Shown piece by piece: positions 29,250 to 38,886 of a DNA stretch of 64,000 bases (its first letter is position 1; each line of letters starts with the position of its first letter). Both the position numbers and the translations under genes were made by a program. The notes beneath the pieces are model-generated. The model did not search any database. It was not told where the DNA came from and was given only the letters and a program-made list of their open reading frames with translations. Origin of the DNA: Rhynchopus sp. YZ270_cl-10 (Eukaryota > Euglenozoa > Diplonemea > Diplonemida > Diplonemidae); the NCBI GenBank assembly GCA_964035575.1, contig OZ037930.1, forward strand, positions 868,001-932,000, in the 5' to 3' direction.

Positions 29250-31756
29250 TCACTCAATCCTATCCTGTGAAGACTGGGTGCATGGTGCGGTTGATAGGGA
29301 ATGTGCGCCACCTGACACAACGAAGGGGAAGGACGGGGACACGATGCCCACTACCTCCTCCCCCTTCTCACCAGCGTGCTTCTCCTTCGGTGTGGCCAGG
29401 AGGTCGCCGTCTGCAGCTCTGCTGGTTGCTAGGCTGAAGCGATCGGAGGCGTTGCTGGAGGAGTCCTCCTCGTCTGTGGAGATGAAGTTAATGACCATGA
29501 CGCAGGAGCCCAGGCAGATGGCGAAACCTAGGACAGCAAGGCAGACCCAGAGCCAGATGAGGTCAGTGTTGCAACGCAGCTCGGCACGGTCCAGGTCGAT
29601 TGCGAATAACCCCGTGAGGTAGTGGAGATGGGAGGTGCTGCGCACGTGGCGGCGGAGGCAGCAGTAGCCACGTTGCAGAAGCTCGGACGCCTTCTTCTCG
29701 TAGGCTGCGCGTGCATCCTCGTCTCCGTCGAGGTTCTTGTAGAACTGTGCCTTATAGATCTGTGAAGATGAAGGTGTCTTGACGGTTTTTGAGTTAATCT
29801 TTTCACATAGGGAAGCCTTCACACGGATTCATTTTAAAAAAAAATAAGGCGTTGTATGTATTGATAGATGGTAGATGGTAGTCCGGCGGAGTCGACTTCA
29901 GAAAGTCGCCCGACTTTCTGATTCTGCAAAAAGGCCGGGCCGACTCGGTCTATGTTTATTATTCTGGTTTTTCTAATAACTTTGTCGCACAAAATGTTAG
30001 GTGTACCTGCAACTCTGTGAACTGCGTGCGGCACTCATCGATGAAGCGGATGTCTGGGAGGAGGGGTGCCGCCACGGGCGTCTTCTTGCATACACCAGGG
30101 CTCTGTGGGGAGGGTGGTAGTGGTGGTAGGGTATGCACTGCAGGAGAACTATTTTGACTTAATACACATAGTCCTCTCGTGAACTATGTACACTTGGTAC
30201 AATGACCGGCTGTACCGTGGGTACCTCCCCTGCCATGCAATGCAGTCCTCGTTTTCCCAGATAGTTTGTAATTTTAGCATACTATACGTTGATCAAAGAG
30301 AGGCTAGTGAGATACGCTTGGGGTAAAAGCCTCTCGCAGTATGTAGTGGACGTAAACGAGAAGATAATTTAGAAAACTTCGCACATCTCATGACATAAAG
30401 GAGTAGGGTGGCATCAACGCAAAACAAAACAAAACACAACATAACATACTCCCATGTCGTTCGCCTTCGTGCACAGACATGACACCCGCCCAACTTCATC
30501 GGCAGACGATACACACTGCTCGGTAGCGTTGCAGGACTGCCCCAACTGTATTAGAATATTTTTTTTTGTTGTGCATTTCCCCCTATAATGATAATAAAGA
30601 AAACACCCCAAAATACCCCACTACAACCGTCACAAATATTCACTCCAAAATCAATCCCAAAGATTAAGATATTATTTTCAATCGAAAGACGGAGTTTTAT
30701 CCAGCGGCATCTCCTCTTTTTTTTGCAAATAAAAAGTAGGGGGTGCAGGCAGTACCCTACCTTTTCCCAAAGAAAACAAACAAACAATACCTTTTCCACC
30801 TCCATGCACACCCCTGCTGCATCCAGATAGAGCCCTAACTCACAGAAGTCCTCCACATGCGCCGGCTGTCCTGCTGGCAAGCTGTACAACTTCTGGCAGC
30901 TTCCAGGCACCCACTCCAACGTCATATTGAGTGCATGCGTGGGATGGCACGACAGACCATAACCACATGGCTGTCCATTCTGCTCAATCCCCTCCCCTGC
31001 ACGGTAGGAACAGGCCTCCCCTTCGTTACCAAGCTCCTCACAACGCCCTTCTGGGGTGCAGTAGGCATGACCCCTCAGACATCCTGGACGCGTCTCCCCC
31101 GCTGTGCTGTTCCATTCGCATGGTGATCCGGGCTTTCCAAAGGCTCTGGTGATGCAACGCTTCCCGTTGTGGTACTGTGTACAGTAGTACCCTGGGGTAC
31201 ATTCATAGGATTCATAAGGTCCTGGGAGGGTTAAGAGGTCGTCGATGGTGTCACACATTGCGTTGGGTTGGGTTCGTTCTACGCATGTTGCGTTGAAGCA
31301 GGTGTGCGATTCGGCGCAATCGTGAGGGGAGATGCAGGTTGCCCCATTAGGTGTACCGTGTGTTTCAATGCAGGTTCGTGTAGTGGCATCGCAGACGCCA
31401 GATTCGCAGGCTGCTGGCATGGTGGAATTTCCGACACTGCAGTCCTCCTTCTCCGAGAGCAGTTTCGTGCAGATGTTGCGGAAGCATGCAAGGTCGCCTT
31501 TGTCAGCGCGTTCTTCGTTGTCGCGGTTTGGCATATGCAGCGCAGTGTTGACACACCTCGGTGCAGCGCCCCCCATCAAGTACCCGCAGGCCTCCCCCTC
31601 TTCAGCAGACTTCCCAAGAAACATATACTCCGTATTGTTCATGGCTGGGCAGCTCTGTTCGGCGCCTCCATCATATTGCTTGGCGAGCTTCGCACCAAGC
31701 AGAGCAATGAGAATCACTGCAATGCTGATGCTGATAGCACCAGTAGGTTTGTCCAT
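29250..31756 (-). CDS. cysteine-rich membrane glycoprotein-like protein (four exons)
   Basis: Exons 31756-30791, 30545-30450, 30102-30007 and 29759-29250 (all phase 0) give 555 aa. The N-terminal hydrophobic segment (about 7-24, SISIAVILIALLGA) is a signal peptide or anchor. The next 420 residues hold about 33 cysteines in spaced pairs (CESGVC, CISPHDC, CFNATC, CTPGYYC, CTPEGRC), with N-x-S/T sites. They resemble EGF- or Dickkopf-like disulfide modules of protist surface proteins. A second helix (about 452-477, WLWVCLAVLGFAICLGSC) precedes a Ser/Asp/Lys-rich cytosolic tail of about 78 residues. A type I receptor or adhesin at the cell surface is likely; the ligand is unknown. Donors are AAG/GTATTG, GGA/GTATGT and CAG/GTACAC; introns are 245, 347 and 247 nt. 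Intron 2 contains an R1 copy, intron 3 an R10 piece. Confidence 0.8.
29881..29950. repeat. R10 short repeat within intron 3 of the cysteine-rich gene
   Basis: Shares CCGACTTTCTGATT and GCCGACTCGG-type words with 21497-21560. The ends are GC-rich and partly inverted (AGTCGACTTCAGAAAGTCG). Function unknown. Confidence 0.5.
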
Positions 31757-32506
31757 TTTTTTTTGGGGGGAAAGAGGGGGAAAAAAGGGGGTCTTTGTTT
31801 TTGTGTAAGTGGTTATATCTGGGAATGTTTTTTTTTTGAGGAAAAAGAGTCTTCAGCCCATTATCGTCAAATTCGCAATTTTCTCAGATTTAGTTGATAA
31901 AAAAAATTTTCCCCCCGGGAAAGGCAGGTCAAGTACTGTTCAGGGTTGGTGGTTTCCATTCCTTTCTCCACTGCATAACTACTTTTCGCACGCGCTTGTA
32001 TTCGTCAAACTTCGCGAACGCCACCCTGCGATTCTTTAGCCGTATGAAAAAAAATAAATGGCGCCGCAGGCGAAAAAAAATAGGGTACGGTGTAAAAATG
32101 CTGGTTTACACCACACAGTCGCTCAACAAACCCTTTTTTGCGGAGCAAAAAAGGAAAATGGCGCCGCAGGCAAAAAAAATAAAGGGTACGGTACGCAGCA
32201 AGCAGAAAAATTTTAAGGTTCCATCATTCCAGTCATCTGGGGTCGGGCGAGGGGTCCCCAAAAGTGCCCAAAAATCAGGCCTGAACCGTGACGGGCCTAT
32301 TTTCCGGGGGTTTTTCGGCTGGGGACCGGTTTTTTTCCCGCCCTTTTCCCGCCCTTTTCGCGTCTTTTTTGTGTGATTTTTGTGCCCTTTTTCGGGGTTT
32401 TTTTGCGCTTTGCGCCCGCCTCCATGACAAATTTGGGAAGCGCTGTGAAAATTTGACCCATTTGAACACAATCTGGGCCATATTTGGGTGATGGGTGGAG
32501 GGATTT
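31757..32506. other. spacer with GCGCCGCAGGC repeats
   Basis: Two tandem-like copies of the AAAATGGCGCCGCAGGCAAA module (about 32055-32080 and 32155-32180), each with GGGTACGGT and CAGTCGCTCAACAAACCC-type flanks, then a G/T-rich tract. Same family as 32880-33020 and 47525-47660. Confidence 0.55.
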
Positions 32507-32851
32507 TTAGACAAAGCTGATATGGGCTGGCCCCTTGCTCATACGCAGCGCAAAATCGTCCTCACGGATAGTGTGGAAGAATGGCGGAGGGGGTACTTGT
32601 GCCTCGACGAGGGTGATGGAGGGCTCCAGGTTGGCTAGGGCTGCAGTAATCCTCCGAAAGTGGCGTTTGCCCACCTCACTTTGTGGTCTCTCGGAAAAAC
32701 TACCACTGTTTTCTGTATGAGTTTCAGGGATTTCTTTATCGAGGCAGACTTGAAAGAAAATGAACCATTGGTTCGTGCACCGCCTCAGCGAAGTGTGGTC
32801 CATGAGATAATTTTCGGCGCTGCTGACCAGGGAAGACATTGGGAACATGGA
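32507..32851 (-). CDS. orphan ORF inside GCGCCGCAGGC repeats
   Basis: About 114 codons from ATG near 32851 (MFPMSSLVSSAENYL) to a stop at 32507 (ending GPAHISFV). Composition is ordinary protein, not low complexity: it includes HFRRITAALANLEPSITLVE and Pro-rich VPPPPFF. No family recognised. It is bracketed on both sides by copies of the GCGCCGCAGGC repeat (32055-32180 and 32880-33020), so it may be cargo or the remaining gene of a mobile element, or a captured host exon. No splice sites were needed. Confidence 0.4.
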   Translation of the reverse strand, partial: SMFPMSSLVSSAENYLMDHTSLRRCTNQWFIFFQVCLDKEIPETHTENSGSFSERPQSEVGKRHFRRITAALANLEPSITLVEAQVPPPPFFHTIREDDFALRMSKGPAHISFV

Positions 32852-33484
32852 CTGTATTTTTTTTTTGCGGAGCAAAAAAAATACAAAAAAAATGGCGCCG
32901 CAGGCAAAAAAAAATTTAGGGCACGGTGTAAAAATCTAGCTTTTTACATCACAGAGTCACTCAACGAACCCTTTTTTGCGAGCAAAAAATGAAAAATGGC
33001 GCCGCAGGCAAAAAAAATTTGAGGTACAGCCTGGATGGTGCGGTCAGCAACCCACTTCCCCAAGGTACTCCCGTTCAACCACAGGGGGACTTGGTGATGG
33101 TGGGGGGCCGTTCTGGATTCGGCACCCCTCCCCCCCTTTTTTTTCCCTCCCCCAAAAACTGGTTATTTTGCATGAGCGGTCTCATCCAGACACGTGGTAT
33201 TTTTTCTCGGGCTCCTCTGAGCCCCTGTGAACCCCTAAAGCGCAGTAGAGACGGCGGGAAAAAAAGTGCGGGAAAAAAATTTATTTTCCCAAATCTGGGG
33301 ACGGGGACCGGATTTAGAAACAGGCCTGGCAAAAATCCCCTCTTTTTTTTCCCTCCCAAAAAAATATTTAGTTGATTTCAACTAAATGCGAACCGCACGA
33401 TAATCCCCTGAAAAAGAGAAAATTTTAGGGGATTGAATAATTCGTACAGATTCCTTTTTTTCTATCAATGTATTCGGAAACTTT
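32852..33484. other. spacer downstream of the amidase-fold gene
   Basis: Further GCGCCGCAGGC repeat copies (to about 33020), then a G/A-rich low-complexity stretch. No gene. Confidence 0.5.
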
Positions 33485-34906
33485 TTATTGTTTTCTACTC
33501 TTCTTCTTCTTCTTCCCCTGCGGAAGCACCACGCTGTTCTGCAGGATATCGAACGGAGGAAGCTCCCAGAGGGGTGTCAACCCTGGGTCCTTTAAAGGCT
33601 TCATCACTTCTTCTATTACCCTCGCTGCGTGAAGCAGCTGTAGGTCGCAGTGAGCGGGGGCGACAATCTGTACTGCTAATGGGGTACGTGACGTTGCACT
33701 CAAACGGCCAAAGGGCAGCGCTACAGAGGGCATTCTAGCCAGACTGAAAGGCACTGCAAAGTCCATGTTGGAGCTGACCCCTTTGGGGGTAGTAGACCCT
33801 TGCGGAGCGATTGGGGTAACAATATAGTCGATTTTCGCGTCAACAAAGAGTTTTTGAATGAATTTTTCATAGCGTTTTGCGTGCCCTACATTTTCTATTG
33901 CCTTTGCCGTCTTCCCGGTGCCTAGGAGATATGCATTGGAGTAGTGGTACATATGCCCGTACTCCGGAAATGGATCGGTTTTGCCGCAAAACTCCTTTTG
34001 AAGGGCGAGCATTTCGTCGGTAATCGATTTGGACAGAAATTCGCTAGGGTCTAGGAGGTCTCCGAGCATGCGGTGCTCCAGATCCACTACTTCGATTTGA
34101 TCGCATTTTTGTAACAGACCTACCACGGTTTCTATCTCTTCCTTTGCATGCTTCGAAAACCCTCCCCACTGTCTCACCGCACCAATCCGGATCACCCCAT
34201 CCCCCTTAGGAGCAGTCATTCCAACGATATCCGCCCCTTCTTCAGCAAACCCTTCTGCAATATAAATCGCATCTTCCAAACTCTTTGTGAAAAACCCTTG
34301 CGCATCAAATAAGCTACTATTCCGAAACCGTTGTCCATCTGGTAAAGAATACGGGGTAGCCTTCCACCCCACAACCCCCGCTTTCCCTGCACCCACCATA
34401 ATATCTCCATAGGTCTGCAGGCCTACTCCAATATCACTCAAGCCTGTTGCAACACACCAGGCTGCTCCTGAAGGGCATCCTTGATCAAACCTATATGGTG
34501 CTGGCATGGAAACAAAAGGGGGGTCCTTATACAGGAAAGGCCGAACCACAGTTTTTCCAGTAAATTCTGTTCCTCGATTGCGGAGTGATGCGATTAAAGG
34601 GGAGTCATGGGGATGCAAGGTATTGACGAAGTTGAGTTTCATGCGATCGGGAGTGCCTACAGAGGTCGGGAGACCTTTGATATGGTATGCATCGTCTACT
34701 GCTGTGAGAATACCATTCAAAGGGCGAGAAGAGGGGATAACCTTAGCTTCTGTAACATCCTGAGGGTGAGGGATGTGGTACCAATAAGGGTTGTACGCAT
34801 GCTGCAATGTGGTCCTCCGTATATCAATCTCCTCCCATCGGGTCTGCAAAAGAGAGGGGTTATGCTGGACCGCAGAGGCCAACGATTTCAGTGTAGCCCG
34901 CGACAT
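33485..34906 (-). CDS. amidase-signature-fold protein, catalytic triad lost
   Basis: 473 aa from the preferred ATG at 34906, which directly follows a CCCCCCCTTTTTTCCCCGCAG-like pyrimidine/AG acceptor. An in-frame ATG 26 codons upstream (34984) is less likely. The amidase-signature core is clear: PLNGILTAVDD, GLPTSVGTP, GCPSGAAWCVATGL and GDIMVGAGKAGVVGWKAT align with the family's PLxGxPxxxKD, GGSSGG and GGSIRxPAxxxGVVGLKPT. In active members Lys, cis-Ser and nucleophile Ser form the triad. Numbered from the upstream Met these are Asp97, Cys170 and Asp194, with the normal 24-residue Ser-to-Ser spacing kept. The fold continues to a normal C terminus (YIVTPIAPQGSTTP, VALPFG), with a Lys-rich end. 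The protein is probably a non-hydrolytic homologue; a binding or structural role is an inference. Confidence 0.85.
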   Translation of the reverse strand: MSRATLKSLASAVQHNPSLLQTRWEEIDIRRTTLQHAYNPYWYHIPHPQDVTEAKVIPSSRPLNGILTAVDDAYHIKGLPTSVGTPDRMKLNFVNTLHPHDSPLIASLRNRGTEFTGKTVVRPFLYKDPPFVSMPAPYRFDQGCPSGAAWCVATGLSDIGVGLQTYGDIMVGAGKAGVVGWKATPYSLPDGQRFRNSSLFDAQGFFTKSLEDAIYIAEGFAEEGADIVGMTAPKGDGVIRIGAVRQWGGFSKHAKEEIETVVGLLQKCDQIEVVDLEHRMLGDLLDPSEFLSKSITDEMLALQKEFCGKTDPFPEYGHMYHYSNAYLLGTGKTAKAIENVGHAKRYEKFIQKLFVDAKIDYIVTPIAPQGSTTPKGVSSNMDFAVPFSLARMPSVALPFGRLSATSRTPLAVQIVAPAHCDLQLLHAARVIEEVMKPLKDPGLTPLWELPPFDILQNSVVLPQGKKKKKSRKQ

Positions 34907-35172
34907 CAGTCTGCGGGGAAAAAAGGGGGGGATAACGCTGTGTGAGGTAGGTGAGTGGGGGGGTAGAGGTGAATATTGTTTCATATACTAACATAGAAGG
35001 TATACTAGGGTGCACTAAATGTACCCAAACGTTAGAGGTCACTCTCGAGGTGAATAGTGTAAAAAAAAAAGAGGGGGAATTTTGTGGTGTTTTGATTTTT
35101 TTCCTTTTAGGTGCGAACAATGTCACCCTGTGGATAGGCTAGAATCTTCATGTTTTTTTGTATGGGGTAAGG

Positions 35173-35275
35173 ACAGTCTGGTACCCCCGGGTTTTGACTT
35201 TTGGACAGTTCAGAACCACACCGGTACGTGTGGTTCTGAACTGTCCAAAATGCAAACCTGCGGGTACCAGACTGT
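35173..35275. repeat. palindrome with about 48-bp arms
   Basis: ACAGTCTGGTACCC...CAGTTCAGAACCACAC is mirrored by GTGTGGTTCTGAACTG...GGGTACCAGACTGT around CGGTAC, with a few mismatches in CCCGGGTTTTGACTTTTGG. Confidence 0.8.
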
Positions 35276-35380
35276 ACCCCTCTTTTTCACATATTTTTTT
35301 TCCCTGAAATAATGTTGGCTGGAATCTCAGTGTCCCACATACCTGTGGATTGTTGCTTTTTACTGAGTTTTTTTATTAGG

Positions 35381-35905
35381 TGGTGTGTTCCGGGGTATGG
35401 GATTTTACACATCTTCACACATCTTCACAACTCTTCACAAATTTTCACAAATTTTCACAACATAATTTTGGCCATATTTTTGTGAAGAATTGTGAAGAGT
35501 TGTGAATAGTTGTGAAAAGTTGTGAAGAGTTGTGAATTGAAATGAAAATTTGGATGAAAAAAACACAGACGTTGTGAATATTTGTGAAGAGTTGTGAACA
35601 GTTGTGAAGAGATGTGAAGAGTTGTGAATTGGGAAAACCCCCCCTTTTTTTCTCCAATTCACAACTCTTCACAACTCTTCACAACTGTTCACAACTCTTC
35701 ACAAATATTCACAACGTCTGTGTTTTTTTCATCCAAATTTTCATTTCAATTCACAACTCTTCACAACTTTTCACAACTATTCACAACTCTTCACAATTCT
35801 TCACAAAAATATGGCCAAAATTATGTTGTGAAAATTTGTGAAAAGTTGTGAAGAGTTGTGAAGATGTGTGAAGATGTGTAAAATCCCATACCCCGGAACA
35901 CACCA
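35381..35905. mobile_element. 525-bp fold-back element of CACAACTCTT units, TTAGG flanks
   Basis: Left arm 35381-35632 and right arm 35654-35905 are both 252 bp and mirror images; the loop is about 21 bp. Outer ends are TGGTGTGTTCCGGGGTATGG and its complement. The arms are built from TTCACAACTCTTCACAA-type 10-11-bp repeats. The 5 bases TTAGG lie immediately outside both ends (35376-35380 and 35906-35910), consistent with a target duplication. No coding capacity. Confidence 0.75.
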
Positions 35906-36402
35906 TTAGGGTTGCTATTTTTTTTTTTTTTTGAAAACTTGGTTGTTTTAGTGTAGACACCCGAAGATGAACTCCACTATAATATTTTTTTTATTTCGTC
36001 GCTTGCAAATACGATGTATCCCCCCCTCCCGCACCCCCCCTGATGGTGTTAGGTGTGTATCGTCCATTTGAGCAGTATTTTTACTACGCGAATATCGGGC
36101 TACATTCTATCCACCACCACCCCCATTGCACAAGGTCAAATCAGCTCCAAAGGTCGAGATTTTATATTTTTTTTTGTAAAGGAGAGAGTACATGGTACAC
36201 AAGGGTGAAGTAAACAGCTTGACTTCACTATAAAACAACTGTGAAAAAAACCATAAAACCACAAATCAAAGCCATTTGCTTCACTGTCGTATACACCCTT
36301 TAATGCTTACTGTTTTTTTTTTTTGCTAAAGTAGTAAATGAATTTGTTGTTTTTGAAAAAAAGCGCCCCCAAAAAAAAAAAAGAAAAAAGAAAAAAGAAA
36401 AA

Positions 36403-37098
36403 TCATATCGCGGCGCCCGTCTCAACCACTGCATTTTGGAACTGCCGGAGCTCTAGAGTGTCTTGCTGGATCTTTAGCTTGTTTTGGCCATGAATGATGA
36501 GCGCAAAGTTTAGCTGCGAACGGAGAGCGCATGATGACCCTACACGGAAGACAAGGTCCAGCGAGAACAGCGACTTCGACTTGTCGTGGCTGAACCTCAC
36601 CTTCTCTAGGGTACCTCGCTTGGCCTGCTCTGACGCAAAGACGTCCAACACCTCTGGCAGGTTGCCCGCATCCACTTCAAACCCATTGCCTGTTAGCTCT
36701 GTGTACACATCGTCCCAGGTCATGTCGCATACCACAGCGTTCCCTTCTTCACCTAGGTAGTAGTCGAACCAGCTCTTTGTGTCCTGGTATGGGCTCACCA
36801 TAGAGGTGCTTGCTGTCCAGACGGTGCCACAGTGCGGTGATGCATCGTTGATCGCCCACAATGCAGTCCAAGGGTCGTTGGGTAGGGCGTGACAGAGCCA
36901 CCCTTGCACCGTCCTCCACAGCTCCGGAGCCACAGCTTTCTGTGGCTTGTCGTGGTCTCCATGCCCAGCCCGCGCCCGCCCCGTACACTCCGCGAAAACC
37001 TGCAGTGCCGCAAGCACCTCACTATGCCGCTGTGGTGTCTCGTACTCAGGTCTCTTCTCCCATTGTGCTTCTAAGGCAGAGACGTCGAATTCGGACAT
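36403..37098 (-). CDS. conserved-looking protein of unknown function
   Basis: 231 aa from ATG 37098 (MSEFDVSALEAQWEKRPEYE). An open extension to 37194 is AT-rich leader. It is soluble, with no signal or membrane segment. Features are a helical N-terminal third, Trp-rich motifs (ELWRTVQGWL, DPWTALWAIND, SWFDYYLGEEG, MTWDDVY) and a C-terminal beta-rich segment (SLFSLDLVFRVGS, LNFALIIHGQNKLKI). The codon bias is like the other genes, so it is probably real. I do not recognise the family. Confidence 0.7.
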   Translation of the reverse strand: MSEFDVSALEAQWEKRPEYETPQRHSEVLAALQVFAECTGRARAGHGDHDKPQKAVAPELWRTVQGWLCHALPNDPWTALWAINDASPHCGTVWTASTSMVSPYQDTKSWFDYYLGEEGNAVVCDMTWDDVYTELTGNGFEVDAGNLPEVLDVFASEQAKRGTLEKVRFSHDKSKSLFSLDLVFRVGSSCALRSQLNFALIIHGQNKLKIQQDTLELRQFQNAVVETGAAI

Positions 37099-38060
37099 AG
37101 AGAAATGAAGTGGGTTTGGTTTAGAGAGGGGTATTCTGGTGGAGGGGAAGAGGGTATTGTGAGTAACGTTGAAATGAACTGTGATGTGAATCAAAACTGT
37201 TTTTTGGTGGGGTTTTTTGCCGCAGGATCCAGAGAGAAGAGTGCAAAAACGGATTGTGGTGATTTTAAAAAAATGGAGTGAGTCGGGAGAGAACTTTCTT
37301 TTTTGGAGTAAGCGACGTTTTACTTCCGACTACTGAAGTACACAGCGGCCTTGATATGACCATTGGTAACAAGCAAATTGCTTGATACGTAACATTACAT
37401 TTGTACGCAAATGCAAAAAGTATGGTATGTAACAAGCTCGAGCTTGTTACATACCATGCCACAAAAGTAACAAGGCAAGGAAAAAGCTTGTTGGTTCGAT
37501 GGTTACCATAGTAACAAGGCCTTTGTGTACAAAGCAACGGGGTGGGGGAGTTGAAAGAGGAACCAAAAAAAGTCTTTTCGAATCAAAAAAAAAATATGGG
37601 ATGGAAGGGGGGAGGGGAACCTGAACAAAAGAAACGGAACCGGAACTGAATAGGACGAACCACACAAAAAAAGAAGAAGGGTTGCGATGAACCTAAGCCT
37701 CCCCAGTGCTTGGTCACTTAAAAAAAAAAACAACATTTTGAACATGGTAAAAAAGCCAAGAAGAGGTAGACCGTGCACAATAAATATGTCAGGACGGTAA
37801 AAAATGTTGGGGATTTCCAGGAAGACCAGGGCGCGCGCTAACTTTTCGGAAATTTCCCGAAAAAATGGATATCGGGTCCAAAAAAATGTACCTACAGGAA
37901 GTATGTGAAGGGGGGCAGAAAAATCAGGGTCATGTTACATTTCCGAGAAAATCCCGGGCTGTGGTGGGGGATATACGGAAAAATGGACAAAATTTTGGTG
38001 ACTTAAATTTTCACAAAATATGAACCCATACTCGTAAACAAGGGTCATTTTCAGGTCTTT
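37099..38060. other. gene-free spacer
   Basis: An 18-bp-arm palindrome at 37422-37457 (ATGGTATGTAACAAGCTC and its complement), an R4 copy (37680-37730) and AT-rich sequence. Confidence 0.5.
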
Positions 38061-38068
38061 CGGACAGC

Positions 38069-38886
38069 CAGTACACAGTACACAGTACACAGTACACAGT
38101 ACACAGTACACAGTACACAGTACACAGTACACAGTACACAGTACACAGTACACAGTACACAGTACACAGTACACAGTACACAGTACACAGTACACAGTAC
38201 ACAGTACACAGTACACAGTACACAGTACACAGTACACAGTACACAGTACACAGTACACAGTACACAGTACACAGTACACAGTACACAGTACACAGTACAC
38301 AGTACACAGTACACAGTACACAGTACACAGTACACAGTACACAGTACACAGTACACAGTACACAGTACACAGTACACAGTACACAGTACACAGTACACAG
38401 TACACAGTACACAGTACACAGTACACAGTACACAGTACACAGTACACAGTACACAGTACACAGTACACAGTACACAGTACACAGTACACAGTACACAGTA
38501 CACAGTACACAGTACACAGTACACAGTACACAGTACACAGTACACAGTACACAGTACACAGTACACAGTACACAGTACACAGTACACAGTACACAGTACA
38601 CAGTACACAGTACACAGTACACAGTACACAGTACACAGTACACAGTACACAGTACACAGTACACAGTACACAGTACACAGTACACAGTACACAGTACACA
38701 GTACACAGTACACAGTACACAGTACACAGTACACAGTACACAGTACACAGTACACAGTACACAGTACACAGTACACAGTACACAGTACACAGTACACAGT
38801 ACACAGTACACAGTACACAGTACACAGTACACAGTACACAGTACACAGTACACAGTACACAGTACACAGTACACAGTACACAGTAC
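38069..38886. repeat. 818-bp satellite array (ACAGTAC)n
   Basis: About 117 uninterrupted copies of the 7-bp unit ACAGTAC. Because 7 is not divisible by 3 and the unit lacks stops, all frames of one strand read VYCVLCT repeats; these are not proteins. The homogeneity implies recent expansion, or assembly of a locus that varies in copy number. Confidence 0.97.

Larger units (their letters stand above)
34985..36402. other. gene-free stretch with two fold-back elements
   Basis: R6 repeat piece (34978-35035, also at 50200-50275 and 52803-52830: TTCATATACTAAC and GCACTAAATGTACCCAAA), palindrome 35173-35275, the 525-bp palindrome 35381-35905, an R2 copy and AT-rich spacer. Confidence 0.6.
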
